Shown here: piece by piece, positions 33,341 through 43,600 of the stretch
Numbering within the stretch: position 1 is the stretch's first letter
How the letters are laid out: each line of letters opens with the position of its first letter
NCBI RefSeq assembly: GCF_913773635.1
Contig: NZ_CAJYGQ010000001.1
Span: 231,047-295,046 of the forward strand
Reading direction: 5' to 3'
Length of the DNA: 64,000 nt
From: an uncultured Mucilaginibacter sp.
GTDB lineage: Bacteria; Bacteroidota; Bacteroidia; Sphingobacteriales; Sphingobacteriaceae
Position numbers and translations under genes: made by a program
Notes under the pieces: model-generated
What the model saw: only the letters and a program-made list of their open reading frames with translations
Databases searched by the model: none
Told to the model about the DNA's origin: nothing

Positions 33341-34219
33341 ATGGCATCAGGTTTTTTTGCAGTTTTAGATGATATAGCCGCCTTAATGGACGATGTAGCG
33401 GTAACAACCAAACTTGCGGCGCGTAAAACCGCCGGCATTTTAGGTGATGACCTGGCCGTTAACGCCGAAAAGGCTACCGGGTTTTTATCGTCAAGGGAAC
33501 TGCCGGTGTTGTGGGCCATTACCAAGGGCTCATTTATAAACAAGCTTATAATTGTCCCAATAGCGCTGCTGTTAAGCGCATTTTATCCTCCGGCTATAAA
33601 AGTCATTTTATTGTTGGGTGGCTTGTACCTTGCTTATGAAGGTGTTGAAAAAATTATAGAATTTTTGTTTCACCGCGAAAAGATGGGGCATGAGGTGGTT
33701 AAAGAAGTGCAGGAAGAGGGTAATGATGCCGAGAAAACTAAAATAAAATCGGCTGTTGCCACTGATTTCATTCTTTCTATAGAAATTGTGATTATAGCGC
33801 TGGGCAGTGTGGCCAATGAGCCTTTGGTAACCCAAATACTTACCGTGTCGGCCGTGGCTATATTGGCTACTGTAGGTGTTTACGGCATAGTAGCATTAAT
33901 TGTGCGCATGGACGACGCCGGCTTTAACTTAATTAAGCGGTCAAACGATAAAGGTTTTTTTGCGGCATTAGGACAGCTTTTAGTGAAAGCCTTGCCTGTA
34001 ATTATTAAAATACTGGGTGTGGTAGGTACCATTGCACTTATTTTGGTAGCCGGAGGTATCTTTGTACATAATATTGAATACCTGCATCACCTTTTAACAG
34101 GTATTCCGGCCATAGTATCTGAGTTTGCCGCAGGGCTGGTTTTTGGGTTAATTGCCATTCCTGTTTTTGCGGGCGGAAAGAAGTTACTTTCGTTAGTTAA
34201 GGGCAAGCAGCTTACATAA
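33341..34219 (+). CDS. DUF808 (YedI-like) inner membrane protein
   Basis: A 292-residue membrane protein starting MASGFFAVLDDIAALMDDVAVTTKLAARKTAGILGDDLAVNAEKATGF, split over the typical DUF808 opening, and with several predicted helices. The family is broadly conserved and of unknown function. Its last 8 bases overlap the convergent globin gene. Confidence 0.92.
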   Translation: MASGFFAVLDDIAALMDDVAVTTKLAARKTAGILGDDLAVNAEKATGFLSSRELPVLWAITKGSFINKLIIVPIALLLSAFYPPAIKVILLLGGLYLAYEGVEKIIEFLFHREKMGHEVVKEVQEEGNDAEKTKIKSAVATDFILSIEIVIIALGSVANEPLVTQILTVSAVAILATVGVYGIVALIVRMDDAGFNLIKRSNDKGFFAALGQLLVKALPVIIKILGVVGTIALILVAGGIFVHNIEYLHHLLTGIPAIVSEFAAGLVFGLIAIPVFAGGKKLLSLVKGKQLT

Positions 34220-34604
34220 TAGCACCGCTATTGCCCTGAAAATGGGCAACTTTTATTTCAAACATTTTAGCAATGTTTTGCGCACGTTGTTTTGCTTCGT
34301 TGGCTTTGGTGCCGGTGAAATGTTCATCAATAGTAGCGTTAAAAATAGCTTTCCATCGTTCAAAATGCTGGTGTTCAACCGGCAATGTAGCATGGGGCGG
34401 AAACGGTCTGCCGTTGTACGTGTGTTGATCTAACAACAGCGTTTGCCAAAACTTATACATCTTTTCAAGATGCTCTGGCCAGCGGTTTTCTATGCGCGCA
34501 TTAAACACCGGTCCAAGCAGCTCATCATGGCGTACACTTTCATAAAACCCGTCAACAAGAACTTTAATGTCTTGCAAGTTCAAAATTTCCCGCTTACTTT
34601 CCAT
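34212..34604 (-). CDS. Group III truncated haemoglobin
   Basis: The 130-residue protein has the trHbIII pattern: FYESVRHDELLGPVFNARI, WPEHLEKMYKFWQTLLL, the F-helix region PFPPHATLPVEHQHFERW with proximal His, and the C-terminal helix. It binds haem and probably O2 or NO in the cytosol. Convergent with the DUF808 gene with an 8-base overlap. Confidence 0.93.
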   Translation of the reverse strand: MESKREILNLQDIKVLVDGFYESVRHDELLGPVFNARIENRWPEHLEKMYKFWQTLLLDQHTYNGRPFPPHATLPVEHQHFERWKAIFNATIDEHFTGTKANEAKQRAQNIAKMFEIKVAHFQGNSGAIM

Positions 34605-34745
34605 ACTACAAAGCTATAGCTTAAACGGCTTAACTGCGTCATCAAAAAAGAGACTTCATATAAATTTTTTTTAAGCTTAATGTTCTCTTACTCAAACAAG
34701 TTGTTGTATTAATAGTTTAAAAGTTTAACTACAAAAACAAACACC

Positions 34746-35285
34746 ATGAATAACACAACTGAAAACTCACGTCGCAGCTTTTTAGCGCAATCATTTAAAG
34801 GTGCCATGATGATGGGTGCCGGAGCAACTTTTGCCGGTAGCCTATTACAATCATCTACTGTGTTTGCACAAACCGGAGCAGCGGCTCTGCAATCAAAAAT
34901 TGCAATGCTTGGTACAGCATCTTTACAAACCAGCCAACTGGCTTTGACCAAGGCATCAAACGCACAAGTTAAATTGTTTGCCAAGTTTGAAGCTGCTGAG
35001 CAGGAAACAATGGGTAAAATACTGAAAGATATGAAAACCACTGTGCCTGCACCAACCCCGGAAGTGAAAGCAATGCTTACCAAATTACAAAGCTTAAGCG
35101 GTGCCGCGTTCGATAGGGCGTTTATGCAGGGCCAGGTTGAAACTCACCAGAAACTTCACGCAGCTGTTTCGGCATTAAATGCCGCCAGTTCAGATTTGCA
35201 TGTTAAACATGTAACCAGCCTTGCGTTGGCTACTATAACAGAACATACCGAAAGAGGCAAAATGCTGCTGAGCCAATTAGGTTAA
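34746..35285 (+). CDS. DUF4142 protein with twin-arginine-like signal
   Basis: The 179-residue protein has a signal with SRRSFLAQSF, close to the twin-arginine motif, and a cleavage region around VFAQTG. The mature part is a helical DUF4142-type, ferritin-like bundle (QTSQLALTKASNAQVKLFAKFEAAEQE, ETHQKLHAAVSAL). The role is unknown, often stress-linked. A Tat route would mean export after folding, perhaps with a cofactor, but no conserved metal ligands are obvious. Confidence 0.85.
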   Translation: MNNTTENSRRSFLAQSFKGAMMMGAGATFAGSLLQSSTVFAQTGAAALQSKIAMLGTASLQTSQLALTKASNAQVKLFAKFEAAEQETMGKILKDMKTTVPAPTPEVKAMLTKLQSLSGAAFDRAFMQGQVETHQKLHAAVSALNAASSDLHVKHVTSLALATITEHTERGKMLLSQLG

Positions 35286-35310
35286 CATTTATTCGCCAAA
35301 TAGTTCACCA

Positions 35311-35340
35311 ACGCCCCGATAAAATTGGGGCGTTTTGCTT
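35311..35340 (+). terminator. Terminator after DUF4142 gene
   Basis: ACGCCCCGAT and ATTGGGGCGT form a stem with a short AAA loop, followed by TTTGCTTTT. It lies 26 bases after the DUF4142 stop. Confidence 0.9.
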
Positions 35341-35387
35341 TTAGGTATTTTTGCTGCTTTGATGGAAAAGGTGTGACAGCGGTCGTC

Positions 35388-35633
35388 TTAGGCATCAATT
35401 TTCTCGTTTCGCATTTTCAACTCTTCTTTTATAGCGTTGTAAGCTGAAAATACCGGCCACGCGCAAATAAATGGTATGGCAAACTGTATGGCAAAGCCCG
35501 GTTTCATTTTGAGGTAAATGAAGGTAAGCATCATTAATACCCATGCGCCAAACAGGCCCATTATTACTCCTTTTAAGGTTGATTGCCGTTTGCTCAGCTG
35601 AGCTAAGCTCATTTCAGATAGTTTCTTTTTCAT
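35388..35633 (-). CDS. Small two-helix membrane protein
   Basis: The 81-residue protein has a basic N-terminus (MKKKLSEMSLAQLSKRQSTLK), two predicted helices (GVIMGLFGAWVLMMLTFIYL and FAIQFAIPFICAWPVFSAY), and a charged tail. Family not recognised by name; similar small inner-membrane proteins are common in Sphingobacteria. It is convergent with DUF4142 and divergent from the PAS-LuxR gene. Confidence 0.65.
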   Translation of the reverse strand: MKKKLSEMSLAQLSKRQSTLKGVIMGLFGAWVLMMLTFIYLKMKPGFAIQFAIPFICAWPVFSAYNAIKEELKMRNEKIDA

Positions 35634-35714
35634 GCTAAAGGTGAGGATTTATACAAAAATGTGTAGCTGCCATTTTTATTAAACTACACTATAGTGTAAT
35701 TTAGGCATTATAGA

Positions 35715-36476
35715 ATGAAAAACAATATCCATTCATCGCTCATAACCCGTAGCAAGCTGAACAATGCACCGCAATCCGATAGCACACCGCAGCAACATTA
35801 CCTTGATGCTGTAAAGGCATTTGCAAGGCTTACGTACGAAAGTATTTATGTGATCAATTACGAGGATATGTCGTTTGATTATGTTTCTGATAATCCCTTG
35901 TTTTTGTGCGGTTATACAGCTAACGAGGTTTTAGAAATGGGGTATGATTTTTACTTTAACAACGTACCCGAAGCCGACCTGAAACTTTTGACGCTAATCA
36001 ACACAGCCGGTTTCAATTTTTACGATAAACTTGCTGCCGAAGAAAGACAACAGTATAGCATTACGTACGACTTTCATTTAGTTAACAAGGATGGAAGCCG
36101 TGTACTGGTTAATCATAAGCTTACACCATTATTTTTAACGCCCGATGTAAAGATATGGAAAGCTATATGCATTGTATCAATTGCGCACCGCAAAACAGCA
36201 GGTAACGCATTTATTTACAAACAAGGTGATAATACAAGCTGGCAGCTTGATATGGAAACCGGCGTTTGGTGCAAAAACACAAAACCCACGCTTAGTCCTC
36301 GTGAGATTGAAATTTTACGCCTGTATGCTCAGGGACTAACCATAAATCAAATTGCAAAAAAGATTTTTGTAGCACCCGATACCGTAAAATATCACCGCCG
36401 CCATATTTTTGAGGAGCTTAACGTAAAGAATATGACCGAAGCACTGAGCTACGCTGTAAGCAGTAGAATAATTTAA
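35715..36476 (+). CDS. PAS-like sensor with LuxR-type HTH
   Basis: The 253-residue protein has an N-terminal PAS-like domain (about 40-155; YVINYEDMSFDYVSDNPLFLCGYTANEVLEMG) and a C-terminal LuxR/GerE HTH (about 190-250; LSPREIEILRLYAQGLTINQIAKKIFVAPDTVKYHRRHIFEELNVKN). It probably senses a small molecule or redox change directly, since no receiver domain is present. The target genes are unknown. Confidence 0.9.
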   Translation: MKNNIHSSLITRSKLNNAPQSDSTPQQHYLDAVKAFARLTYESIYVINYEDMSFDYVSDNPLFLCGYTANEVLEMGYDFYFNNVPEADLKLLTLINTAGFNFYDKLAAEERQQYSITYDFHLVNKDGSRVLVNHKLTPLFLTPDVKIWKAICIVSIAHRKTAGNAFIYKQGDNTSWQLDMETGVWCKNTKPTLSPREIEILRLYAQGLTINQIAKKIFVAPDTVKYHRRHIFEELNVKNMTEALSYAVSSRII

Positions 36477-36571
36477 CCGTTTGAGAGCATGTTTAAATTG
36501 ATAATAAACCAGTAAGCGCGGTTAACTAATTATAAGTTCGCTTTTGTATTTTGCAACACACATAAATAATT

Positions 36572-36976
36572 ATGAAATTTATTATCACGCTTTCCATTGC
36601 GCTTTGCTGCGCTACTTTTGCCAGTGCTCAAACCTCAAAGCAAACGGCAGAAAGCAACCAGGTTTACAGTGTAGCTCAAAAAATGCCTGTATTTATGGGT
36701 GGTAACGGGGCGTTTGAAAAGTATATTGCCAAAAACCTGCGCTACCCCAAAAAGGCTAAGGATAAAAAGATACAGGGTAAGGTATACGTAAGCATGATTA
36801 TTGAAAAAGACGGCTCGGTAAAAAATGTACAGGTAGCCCGTGGTACGTCTTCGCCCGAACTTAATGCCGAAGCCGTTCGCGTTTTAGCCGCATCGCCCAA
36901 ATGGACTCCGGGCCAGCAAAACGGAAAGGTGGTTAGGGTATATCAAATGGTGCCTGTTGAGTTTAGTTTATTGTAG
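36572..36976 (+). CDS. Secreted TonB C-terminal domain protein
   Basis: The 134-residue protein has signal peptide ALCCATFASAQ and a TonB C-terminal domain (about 45-134; RYPKKAKDKKIQGKVYVSMIIEKDGSVKNVQVARGTSSPELNAEAVRVL is the family pattern). It lacks the membrane anchor of true TonB, so it is periplasmic or exported; such proteins are abundant in Bacteroidota and their role is unclear. It is a single gene between PAS-LuxR and a convergent hypothetical gene. Confidence 0.88.
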   Translation: MKFIITLSIALCCATFASAQTSKQTAESNQVYSVAQKMPVFMGGNGAFEKYIAKNLRYPKKAKDKKIQGKVYVSMIIEKDGSVKNVQVARGTSSPELNAEAVRVLAASPKWTPGQQNGKVVRVYQMVPVEFSLL

Positions 36977-36996
36977 GTGGTTATTAGGATCTATGT

Positions 36997-37392
36997 TTAA
37001 GTTATTGAATTGATCCAAATATCAGATACTGATACCGGTTTATTATATAACTCGGGACCGAGCCTGTCAACTAATTCCTGATCGTAGTCTATTAAAAGTT
37101 CTTCTGAGCCTAACGAACTTACTGTTATAGTAACGAGAAACGGGCATTGGTGTAATATACTTTCGAATAAATCGGCCACATTTGAGGTTATAAGTAATAG
37201 GGGAGACTTACACCATACCCAACCTATGTTTGCGTTACTTAATCCAATCGCTGCCCAGTTTTCTACTCCATCCTCAAAGGAGGCGATCATGTTTTCTTTT
37301 TCGGCCATTTCTATGAACAGGTATAACTCGTTAACCCGCCAGGCAACGTTGGTGTTAATGGCTTGATAAATTTGCTGGGTTATATTCCTCAT
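36997..37392 (-). CDS. Hypothetical soluble protein
   Basis: A 131-residue acidic protein with no signal peptide or membrane helix. The repeated aliphatic strands and acidic residues (LLIDYDQELVDRLGPELYNKP) suggest a globular alpha/beta fold. Family not recognised. It is convergent with the TonB-domain gene. Confidence 0.55.
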   Translation of the reverse strand: MRNITQQIYQAINTNVAWRVNELYLFIEMAEKENMIASFEDGVENWAAIGLSNANIGWVWCKSPLLLITSNVADLFESILHQCPFLVTITVSSLGSEELLIDYDQELVDRLGPELYNKPVSVSDIWINSIT

Positions 37393-37556
37393 TTTAAATA
37401 AATTGATAGATAGATTGATAACTTAAAAATGCCCTTTGCTATCCAAAGTTTTCAACTGCCGATATATGTGACTACAAGGAGTGACAACCAAATTGTTATC
37501 TGATTTTTTGACTTTAGAAGCTTATACCCAATTTCCCAAATGCCAAACCAACAAAA

Positions 37557-37582
37557 AATCCCGTCCTCATGAGAACGGGATT
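37557..37582 (-). terminator. Terminator after M13 peptidase
   Basis: AATCCCGT and ACGGGATT form an 8-bp stem; on the reverse strand it is followed by TTTTTTG. It lies 37 bases after the M13 stop. Confidence 0.85.
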
Positions 37583-37618
37583 CGGGATTTAAAACTTAAG
37601 ACCTGAAGCTCTTGCAGC

Positions 37619-39685
37619 TTACCAAATCTTAATGCGCTCCTCGGGCTTTTTGTACATTTTGTTGCCCGGTTGTATGTTAAATGCTTTGTACCATGCATCC
37701 ATATTGGTAATAGGAGCATTGGTGCGGAATTGCTCAGGTGAGTGCGGGTCGGTCATAATCTGTTGCATTGAAGCCTCAGGACGTTTTTTGCCTCTCCAAA
37801 CTTGTGCCCAAGATAAGAAAAATCGTTGATCAGGAGTAAAGCCGTCAATTTTGGTATTTGATTTTCCTTGTTTGGTTTTCTTGAATGCATCATAAGCTAC
37901 ACTTAAACCGCCTAAGTCGGCCAGGTTTTCACCTAAAGTAAGCTTGCCGTTTACGTGTACGGTATCTAACACGGTAAAGGCATTGTACTGGTTTACCACT
38001 AAATCGGCACGGCTTTTAAATTTGTCTGCGTCTTCTTTTTTCCACCAGTCGCGCAGTGTACCATCAGCATCATACTGGCGGCCCTGGTCGTCAAAACCGT
38101 GGGTCATTTCGTGACCTATTACCGCACCAATACCACCATAGTTAATGGCATCATCGGCCTTAAAGTCAAAGAAAGGGAACTGCAATATACCTGCAGGAAA
38201 CACAATTTCATTATTTACCGGGCTGTAGTAAGCGTTAACGGTAGGAGGGGTCATTCCCCATTCAGTTTTATCAACCGGTTTGCCAAGGCGGCCAACCATA
38301 TCGTTATAGCTCCAAACGTTAATGCGGCGCAGGTTGCCAAAGTAATCATTACGGTCAATGTTTAAGCCGTTATAGGTTTCCCATTTGTCGGTATAACCAA
38401 TTTTAACGGTAAAGGCGTTCAGTTTTTTCATTGCACGGGCCTTAGTGTCAGCCGTCATCCAATCTAAACGTTGTATACGCTCACCTAAAGTTACCTTAAG
38501 GTTATTTACCAAACCTACCATGTAAGCTTTTGCGGCAGGAGTAAAGTATTTTGCTACATAAAGCTGGCCCAGCAACTCGCCAAGGCTGCCATCAACTAAA
38601 CCGGTCATGCGCTCATAACGTGGTGCCTGCACCTGCTGTCCGCTAAGTACGCTGCTGAATTTAAACTGGCTTTTTACAAACGGAGAGCTTAATGAACCAG
38701 CCGAACCACGTAAAATGCCCCATTTTAAATAAGTTTTCCAATCTTCAACCGGTACCGAAGCTAATAGGCCATCGGCAGTGGTTAAAAATGATGGTGATGA
38801 TACCAATACTGAATCAGGAGCACCCACTTTAAGTTTAGGCAAAATTTCTACCCAGTTTAAGTGAGGTGTAGTTTTGGCTAAAGCAGGAGTAGCAAATTTG
38901 TTATAAGTTTTATTAGGATCGCGCATGGCCACACGGGTCATTTGTGCTTCGGCAAGTTTGCTTTCAATGCCCCAAATGGTAGCTGCATTTTTAGCGGCAG
39001 TTTCGGCATTGCTACCCGTAAGGGTAAACAAATCTACTATGTATTGCTTATAAGCATCCTGAATGCGCTTGGTACGTGCATCACTTTTAAGGTAGTAATC
39101 ACGATCAGGTAAACTCGTACCACCCTGACCAAAACCTACAATGTATTTGGTTGGGTTTTTTGAATCTTGCCTTACGCCAAAGCTAAATAGTGGACTGCCT
39201 AAGGCGTTAACGCGTTCAAATACAATCTCGTTAATAACTCCATCAAGGTTTTGAATAGCATCAATACGTTGTAAATCGGCCTGAATAGGGGTGTAGCCTC
39301 TTTTTTCGATAGCCATGGTATCCATACCGCTAGCATATAAATCACCTACACGTTGCTCAATGCTTCCTTTTGGCGCGTTAGTTTTTGCGCTAACCTCGGT
39401 AACAATGCCCTGAAGTTTTTTCTTGTTATCGTCGTTAAGGATGTTGAAACTTCCCCAGCGTGTTTCTTTTGCCGGAATTTCGTTTGCCTTCAACCAGCCT
39501 CCGTTAGCATACTCAAAAAAGTTGTCGCCTGGTTTTACCGACTTGTCCATATTAGCCGGATCAATAAATTTCTTAGGGGGATCGGCCTTAGCCTTCTTGT
39601 TTTTTCCACCATCGCCGGCCTGTACATTAGCCGAAAGGCAAAGAGCTGCTGCGGCCAGCATCCAATTTCCAAAATTATATTTCAT
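37619..39685 (-). CDS. M13-family zinc metallopeptidase (neprilysin/PepO-like)
   Basis: The start at 39685 (MKYNFGNWMLAAAALCLSANVQAG) gives a signal peptide; the in-frame start at 39736 would bury it. The 688-residue protein has N-terminal M13 domain features (GDNFFEYANGGWLKANEIPA, QDSKNPTKYIVGFGQGG) and catalytic motif GAVIGHEMTHGFDDQGRQYD with zinc ligands in HEMTH and the later GENLADLGG. It degrades oligopeptides outside the inner membrane. The length matches the family. Confidence 0.96.
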   Translation of the reverse strand: MKYNFGNWMLAAAALCLSANVQAGDGGKNKKAKADPPKKFIDPANMDKSVKPGDNFFEYANGGWLKANEIPAKETRWGSFNILNDDNKKKLQGIVTEVSAKTNAPKGSIEQRVGDLYASGMDTMAIEKRGYTPIQADLQRIDAIQNLDGVINEIVFERVNALGSPLFSFGVRQDSKNPTKYIVGFGQGGTSLPDRDYYLKSDARTKRIQDAYKQYIVDLFTLTGSNAETAAKNAATIWGIESKLAEAQMTRVAMRDPNKTYNKFATPALAKTTPHLNWVEILPKLKVGAPDSVLVSSPSFLTTADGLLASVPVEDWKTYLKWGILRGSAGSLSSPFVKSQFKFSSVLSGQQVQAPRYERMTGLVDGSLGELLGQLYVAKYFTPAAKAYMVGLVNNLKVTLGERIQRLDWMTADTKARAMKKLNAFTVKIGYTDKWETYNGLNIDRNDYFGNLRRINVWSYNDMVGRLGKPVDKTEWGMTPPTVNAYYSPVNNEIVFPAGILQFPFFDFKADDAINYGGIGAVIGHEMTHGFDDQGRQYDADGTLRDWWKKEDADKFKSRADLVVNQYNAFTVLDTVHVNGKLTLGENLADLGGLSVAYDAFKKTKQGKSNTKIDGFTPDQRFFLSWAQVWRGKKRPEASMQQIMTDPHSPEQFRTNAPITNMDAWYKAFNIQPGNKMYKKPEERIKIW

Positions 39686-40053
39686 GCACTTAAACAAATA
39701 AGGTTTTAAAAGTAAGCAATTTAAGCATTTATGCAATAGTTAGCCGCTACAATTGTTACATTAAGTAATATAAAATTTGGTTGCATGTTAAAAGTTAGTT
39801 CAATATTGAAGTAACTGGCAAGCGATAACATGTAAGAAGTTGAGCATGCAAAAGCTTGAGATTAAGTTTTGGGTGATGCTACTGATATATTCAAAAGGTC
39901 TTTTTGTTATGAACTTTTAACCGAAAATTAAGAGCAAGTGAAAACAGGTAATAACGGGGTAATTTTGGAAAAGCACGTTAAGATAAGCACGAGATACGAA
40001 CAGTAAAAACTATAAAAAGGTGAGCATTTTTGTCATGTTTTTAACTATGGCCT
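39686..40053. other. Intergenic region upstream of tmRNA
   Basis: This 368-base stretch holds no credible ORF. The end includes the tmRNA promoter; the rest is AT-rich with no recognised site. Confidence 0.4.
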
Positions 40054-40061
40054 TAAATTTG
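40029..40061 (+). promoter_or_regulatory. tmRNA promoter
   Basis: TTTG at 40029-40032 and TAAATTTG at 40054-40061, separated by 21 bases, match the Bacteroidota -33/-7 pattern and lie 28 bases upstream of the mature tmRNA 5' end. Confidence 0.75.
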
Positions 40062-40089
40062 TATGTTTGTGATTGCTTATCAAAAATCA

Positions 40090-40457
40090 GGGGTCGACCG
40101 GAATTGACAGGATGGAGATAAGTAAGTAAGCATGCAGCGCGTTGTGTGAATTAGCGCTTAAATCTGAACGCTCAAACTTACAAATGGCGAAAATAACTAC
40201 GCCTTAGCTGCCTAATTTAGAATTAGCATAGCTTTTGTCCCGCCGGTTTTCCGTTTCATCGGATCGGCATACGGGGCATCGAAAGATGAAACTGGCCTGC
40301 TTAGGGTGTGATAAGCGGGTAAGATAAAGCACCTAAGGAAGATGGTATAGGTGAGTTACTGACCTTCCCCTTCCCGACAAATTAACAGAACTAAGCATGT
40401 AGAAAGCTTACCTTATACCATGTTTGGACGAGGGTTCGAATCCCTCCGGCTCCACCA
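40090..40457 (+). ncRNA. ssrA: tmRNA (ssrA)
   Basis: The 5' end GGGGTCGACCGG pairs with the 3' end CCGGCTCC, followed by ACCA, to form the alanine-tRNA-like domain with a T arm containing GGTTCGAATCC. The tag-coding region at 40186-40215 reads GENNYALAA followed by TAA. The one-piece form is the usual one. tmRNA with SmpB frees stalled ribosomes and tags the products for degradation. Confidence 0.97.
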
Positions 40458-40464
40458 AGCAGTT

Positions 40465-40501
40465 AAAAAAGACGGTTATAAAATAATAACCGTCTTTTTT
40501 T
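40465..40501 (+). terminator. Terminator after tmRNA
   Basis: GACGGTTAT and ATAACCGTC form a perfect 9-bp stem around AAAATA, followed by seven T. It lies 13 bases after the tmRNA 3' end. Confidence 0.92.
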
Positions 40502-40635
40502 ATGATCTTAATTCCATACTGATAGATCATATTTTATTCTTCTTTGCATTTATATTAAAGTTTCTAATCTAGATGCAATGCTGTTTATTAAAATGATTGT
40601 TCCTGAAGCGTAATACAGCAACCGAGCTGCAGTCA

Positions 40636-43600
40636 TTACCTGAAATTACGAGCTTTGGGTATGGCGCTTTTAGCAGGGTTCTCTTTTGATAAAGTATTTT
40701 CTGCTGTGTTTAAAGCTCTTTGTTCAAATGCTGATTGTTTAGATTCATTTACAACGCCGTTTAATATTGGGGTTAAATCATGAAAACTTTTAATGACAAT
40801 GTGCTGTACTATGCCTTCGCGTTGTATCCAGCCTTGTGCCATAAGTAGTCTTGCGGTGAGTATTTCTTTACGGTATGTTTCAAAAATTTTTTCAAAGGCT
40901 ACCAGGTTTAATACGCCGGTTTCATCCTCTATAGTAATAAAGCATATGCCATGTGCAGTGCCGGGGCGCTGACGAATGGTTACCAAACCGGCAACCTTAA
41001 TTTTTGTACCTACAGCAATATGAGCTGTTTCTTCACTGCTTACTATGCCCAGCTGTTTTAGTTTGGGGCGTGTGAGGCTTACCGGGTGAGCTTTTAATGA
41101 CAGCGAGGTAGAAGTATAATCGCGAATTACATGTTCGGCCAGGCTCATTAAGGGGAGTTGCATCTGTTTAGAGTCTGGATTTTTAACCACCTGATCTTTA
41201 AATATTCCTTTAGGTGCGTCTGCCAGGGCCGAAATTTCCCAAAGAGCCTGACGGCGATCTAAACCCATTGAGCGGAAGGCATCTGCATCGGCTAAACGTT
41301 CCAAAGCATCGGGTGTTATACCTGTGTTCAGCAGTTCTATAATATGCTCGTAAGGTTTTGTGCGGCTAGCCACAATTAATAAAGCATCGTCTTCACGTAA
41401 GCCTTTGGCATTTCTGAAGCCTAATCTTAACGGGTTGTAATATTTGGTACGTTCTTCTAAAATATTGTCCCATTCTGAGTAGTTTACATCAATAGGCCTA
41501 ACCTCAACATGATGATTTTTAGCATCAGTAATAAGTTGTGATGGTTGATAAAAGCCCATGGGCTGACTGTTTAATATAGCTGCCGCAAAAACATCAGGAT
41601 AATAGCATTTAAGCCATGATGAAACATAAACTAATAAGGCAAAACTCGCAGCATGACTTTCAGGGAAACCGTAACTGCCAAATCCTTCAAGCTGTTTAAA
41701 TATGCGTGATGCAAACTCGCGGGTATACCCGCGCTCCATCATACCTTCGGTTAGTTTTTTTTGAAATGCATTTACCTGACCTTTTACTTTAAATGTAGCC
41801 ATGCTTCTGCGTAATTCATCGGCTTCGGCAGGGGTAAAGCCTGCAGCAACCATAGCAATTTTCATAGCCTGCTCCTGAAACAACGGAACACCTAAAGTGC
41901 GTTTCAAAATTTCCTCAAGTTCTTTTGATGGATAGGTTACTTCTTCTTCTTTATTCCGACGTTTTAAATAAGGATGCACCATATCACCCTGTATAGGGCC
42001 GGGACGTACTATGGCTACTTCTATAACCAAATCATAAAAGCATTCAGGACGCAGCCGTGGCAACATTGATTGCTGTGCACGACTTTCAATTTGAAACACA
42101 CCAATGGTGTCAGCAAGGCTTATCATCTGGTAAACAACTTTATCGTCCTGCGGTATGTTAGCAAGGGTTAGCTCAATGCCATAATGTTGTTTAACCAGGT
42201 CAAAGGCTTTACGTATGCAGGTTAACATGCCTAATGCTAAAACGTCAACCTTTAAAAAGCCTAAAGTGTCAATATCATCTTTATTCCATTCAATATTGGT
42301 ACGGTCTTCCATACGGGCATTAATGATAGGGCATAAGTCGGTAAGTTTGCCCTGAGTTACAACAAAACCACCCGTATGTTGCCCTAACTGACGTGGAAAG
42401 CCAATCATTTGAGATGTTAAACTCAATACTTTAACCAAAAGCTTATCCTTAGGGTTAAGGCCTTGTTCTTCCAACTGCTTGGCATCAAACCAGTCACTGC
42501 TATAATTCCAAATACCTGCTGCAAGGCGGTCAATCACATCCTGCGAAAGCCCCATTACCTTGCCTACATCTCGTATGGCGCCTTTTTGGCGTTGTTGTGT
42601 TACCGTAGCAACAATGGCTGCCCGGTCTCGCCCGTATTTATCATAGATGTACTGAATAATCTCTTCCCGGCGTTCGTGCTCAAAATCCACGTCAATATCA
42701 GGAGGCTCATTCCGGGCAGAAGAAATAAAGCGTTCAAAAAGTAAATCAAACTTTGTAGGGTCAACAGAGGTGATGCCGAGGCAATAGCAAACAGCTGAAT
42801 TAGCTGCTGAACCACGTCCCTGGCATAGAATGCCACGGTGCCTGGCTTCTCTTACAATATCATGCACAAATAAAAAGTAGTTGGCATAATCCATTTGCTC
42901 TATAAAGCCAAGCTCATGGTTAATGGTGTTTATAAGCTTTTCAGTTGGCTCATTATTAAACATCTCTTTTATACCTTCATTAACCAGATGTTTGAGTTCC
43001 TCCATTGGTGTGCGGCTGCTGTGGTATATTTCTTCAGGATAAACGTATTTTAGCTCATCAAGTGAAAAGGTACAGGCATTGGATATTTCAACAGTATGCG
43101 CTAAAGCATCGGGGTAGGAGCGAAATAGCCTTTCAATCTCATTAATGGGTTTTAAATACCTTTCGGCGTTTACGTGCAATTTGAAACCGGCATTATGTAT
43201 AGTACATTTTTCGCGTACGCAGGTAAGCACGTCTTGCAGCTCGCGCCTGCTTTGTTCATGGTAGTGCACGTTATTGGTAGCAACAACTTTAATGTTGTTT
43301 TTAAGCCCTAACTCATGAATGCGAAATAATCTTTTATGATCATTGTTTTGATAGGTTCTGCTGGCGGCTAAATACAGGTTATCTATGTTTTCTTTATACT
43401 CGGTTACATCGGCAATAAACTGATTGTCAAACTCAAAAAACTCATTCAGGTTTTCGGGAGGAATAATGAGCAGGATAAGATCAGTAGCAGCTGCGTAAAC
43501 ATCTTTTTTATACAAATAACACTTGCCTTTTTCGGCCCGCTGGTTGCCCAGGGTAAGCAGGGTTGATAAACGGCTGTAAGCGTGTTTATTGGTTGGGTAT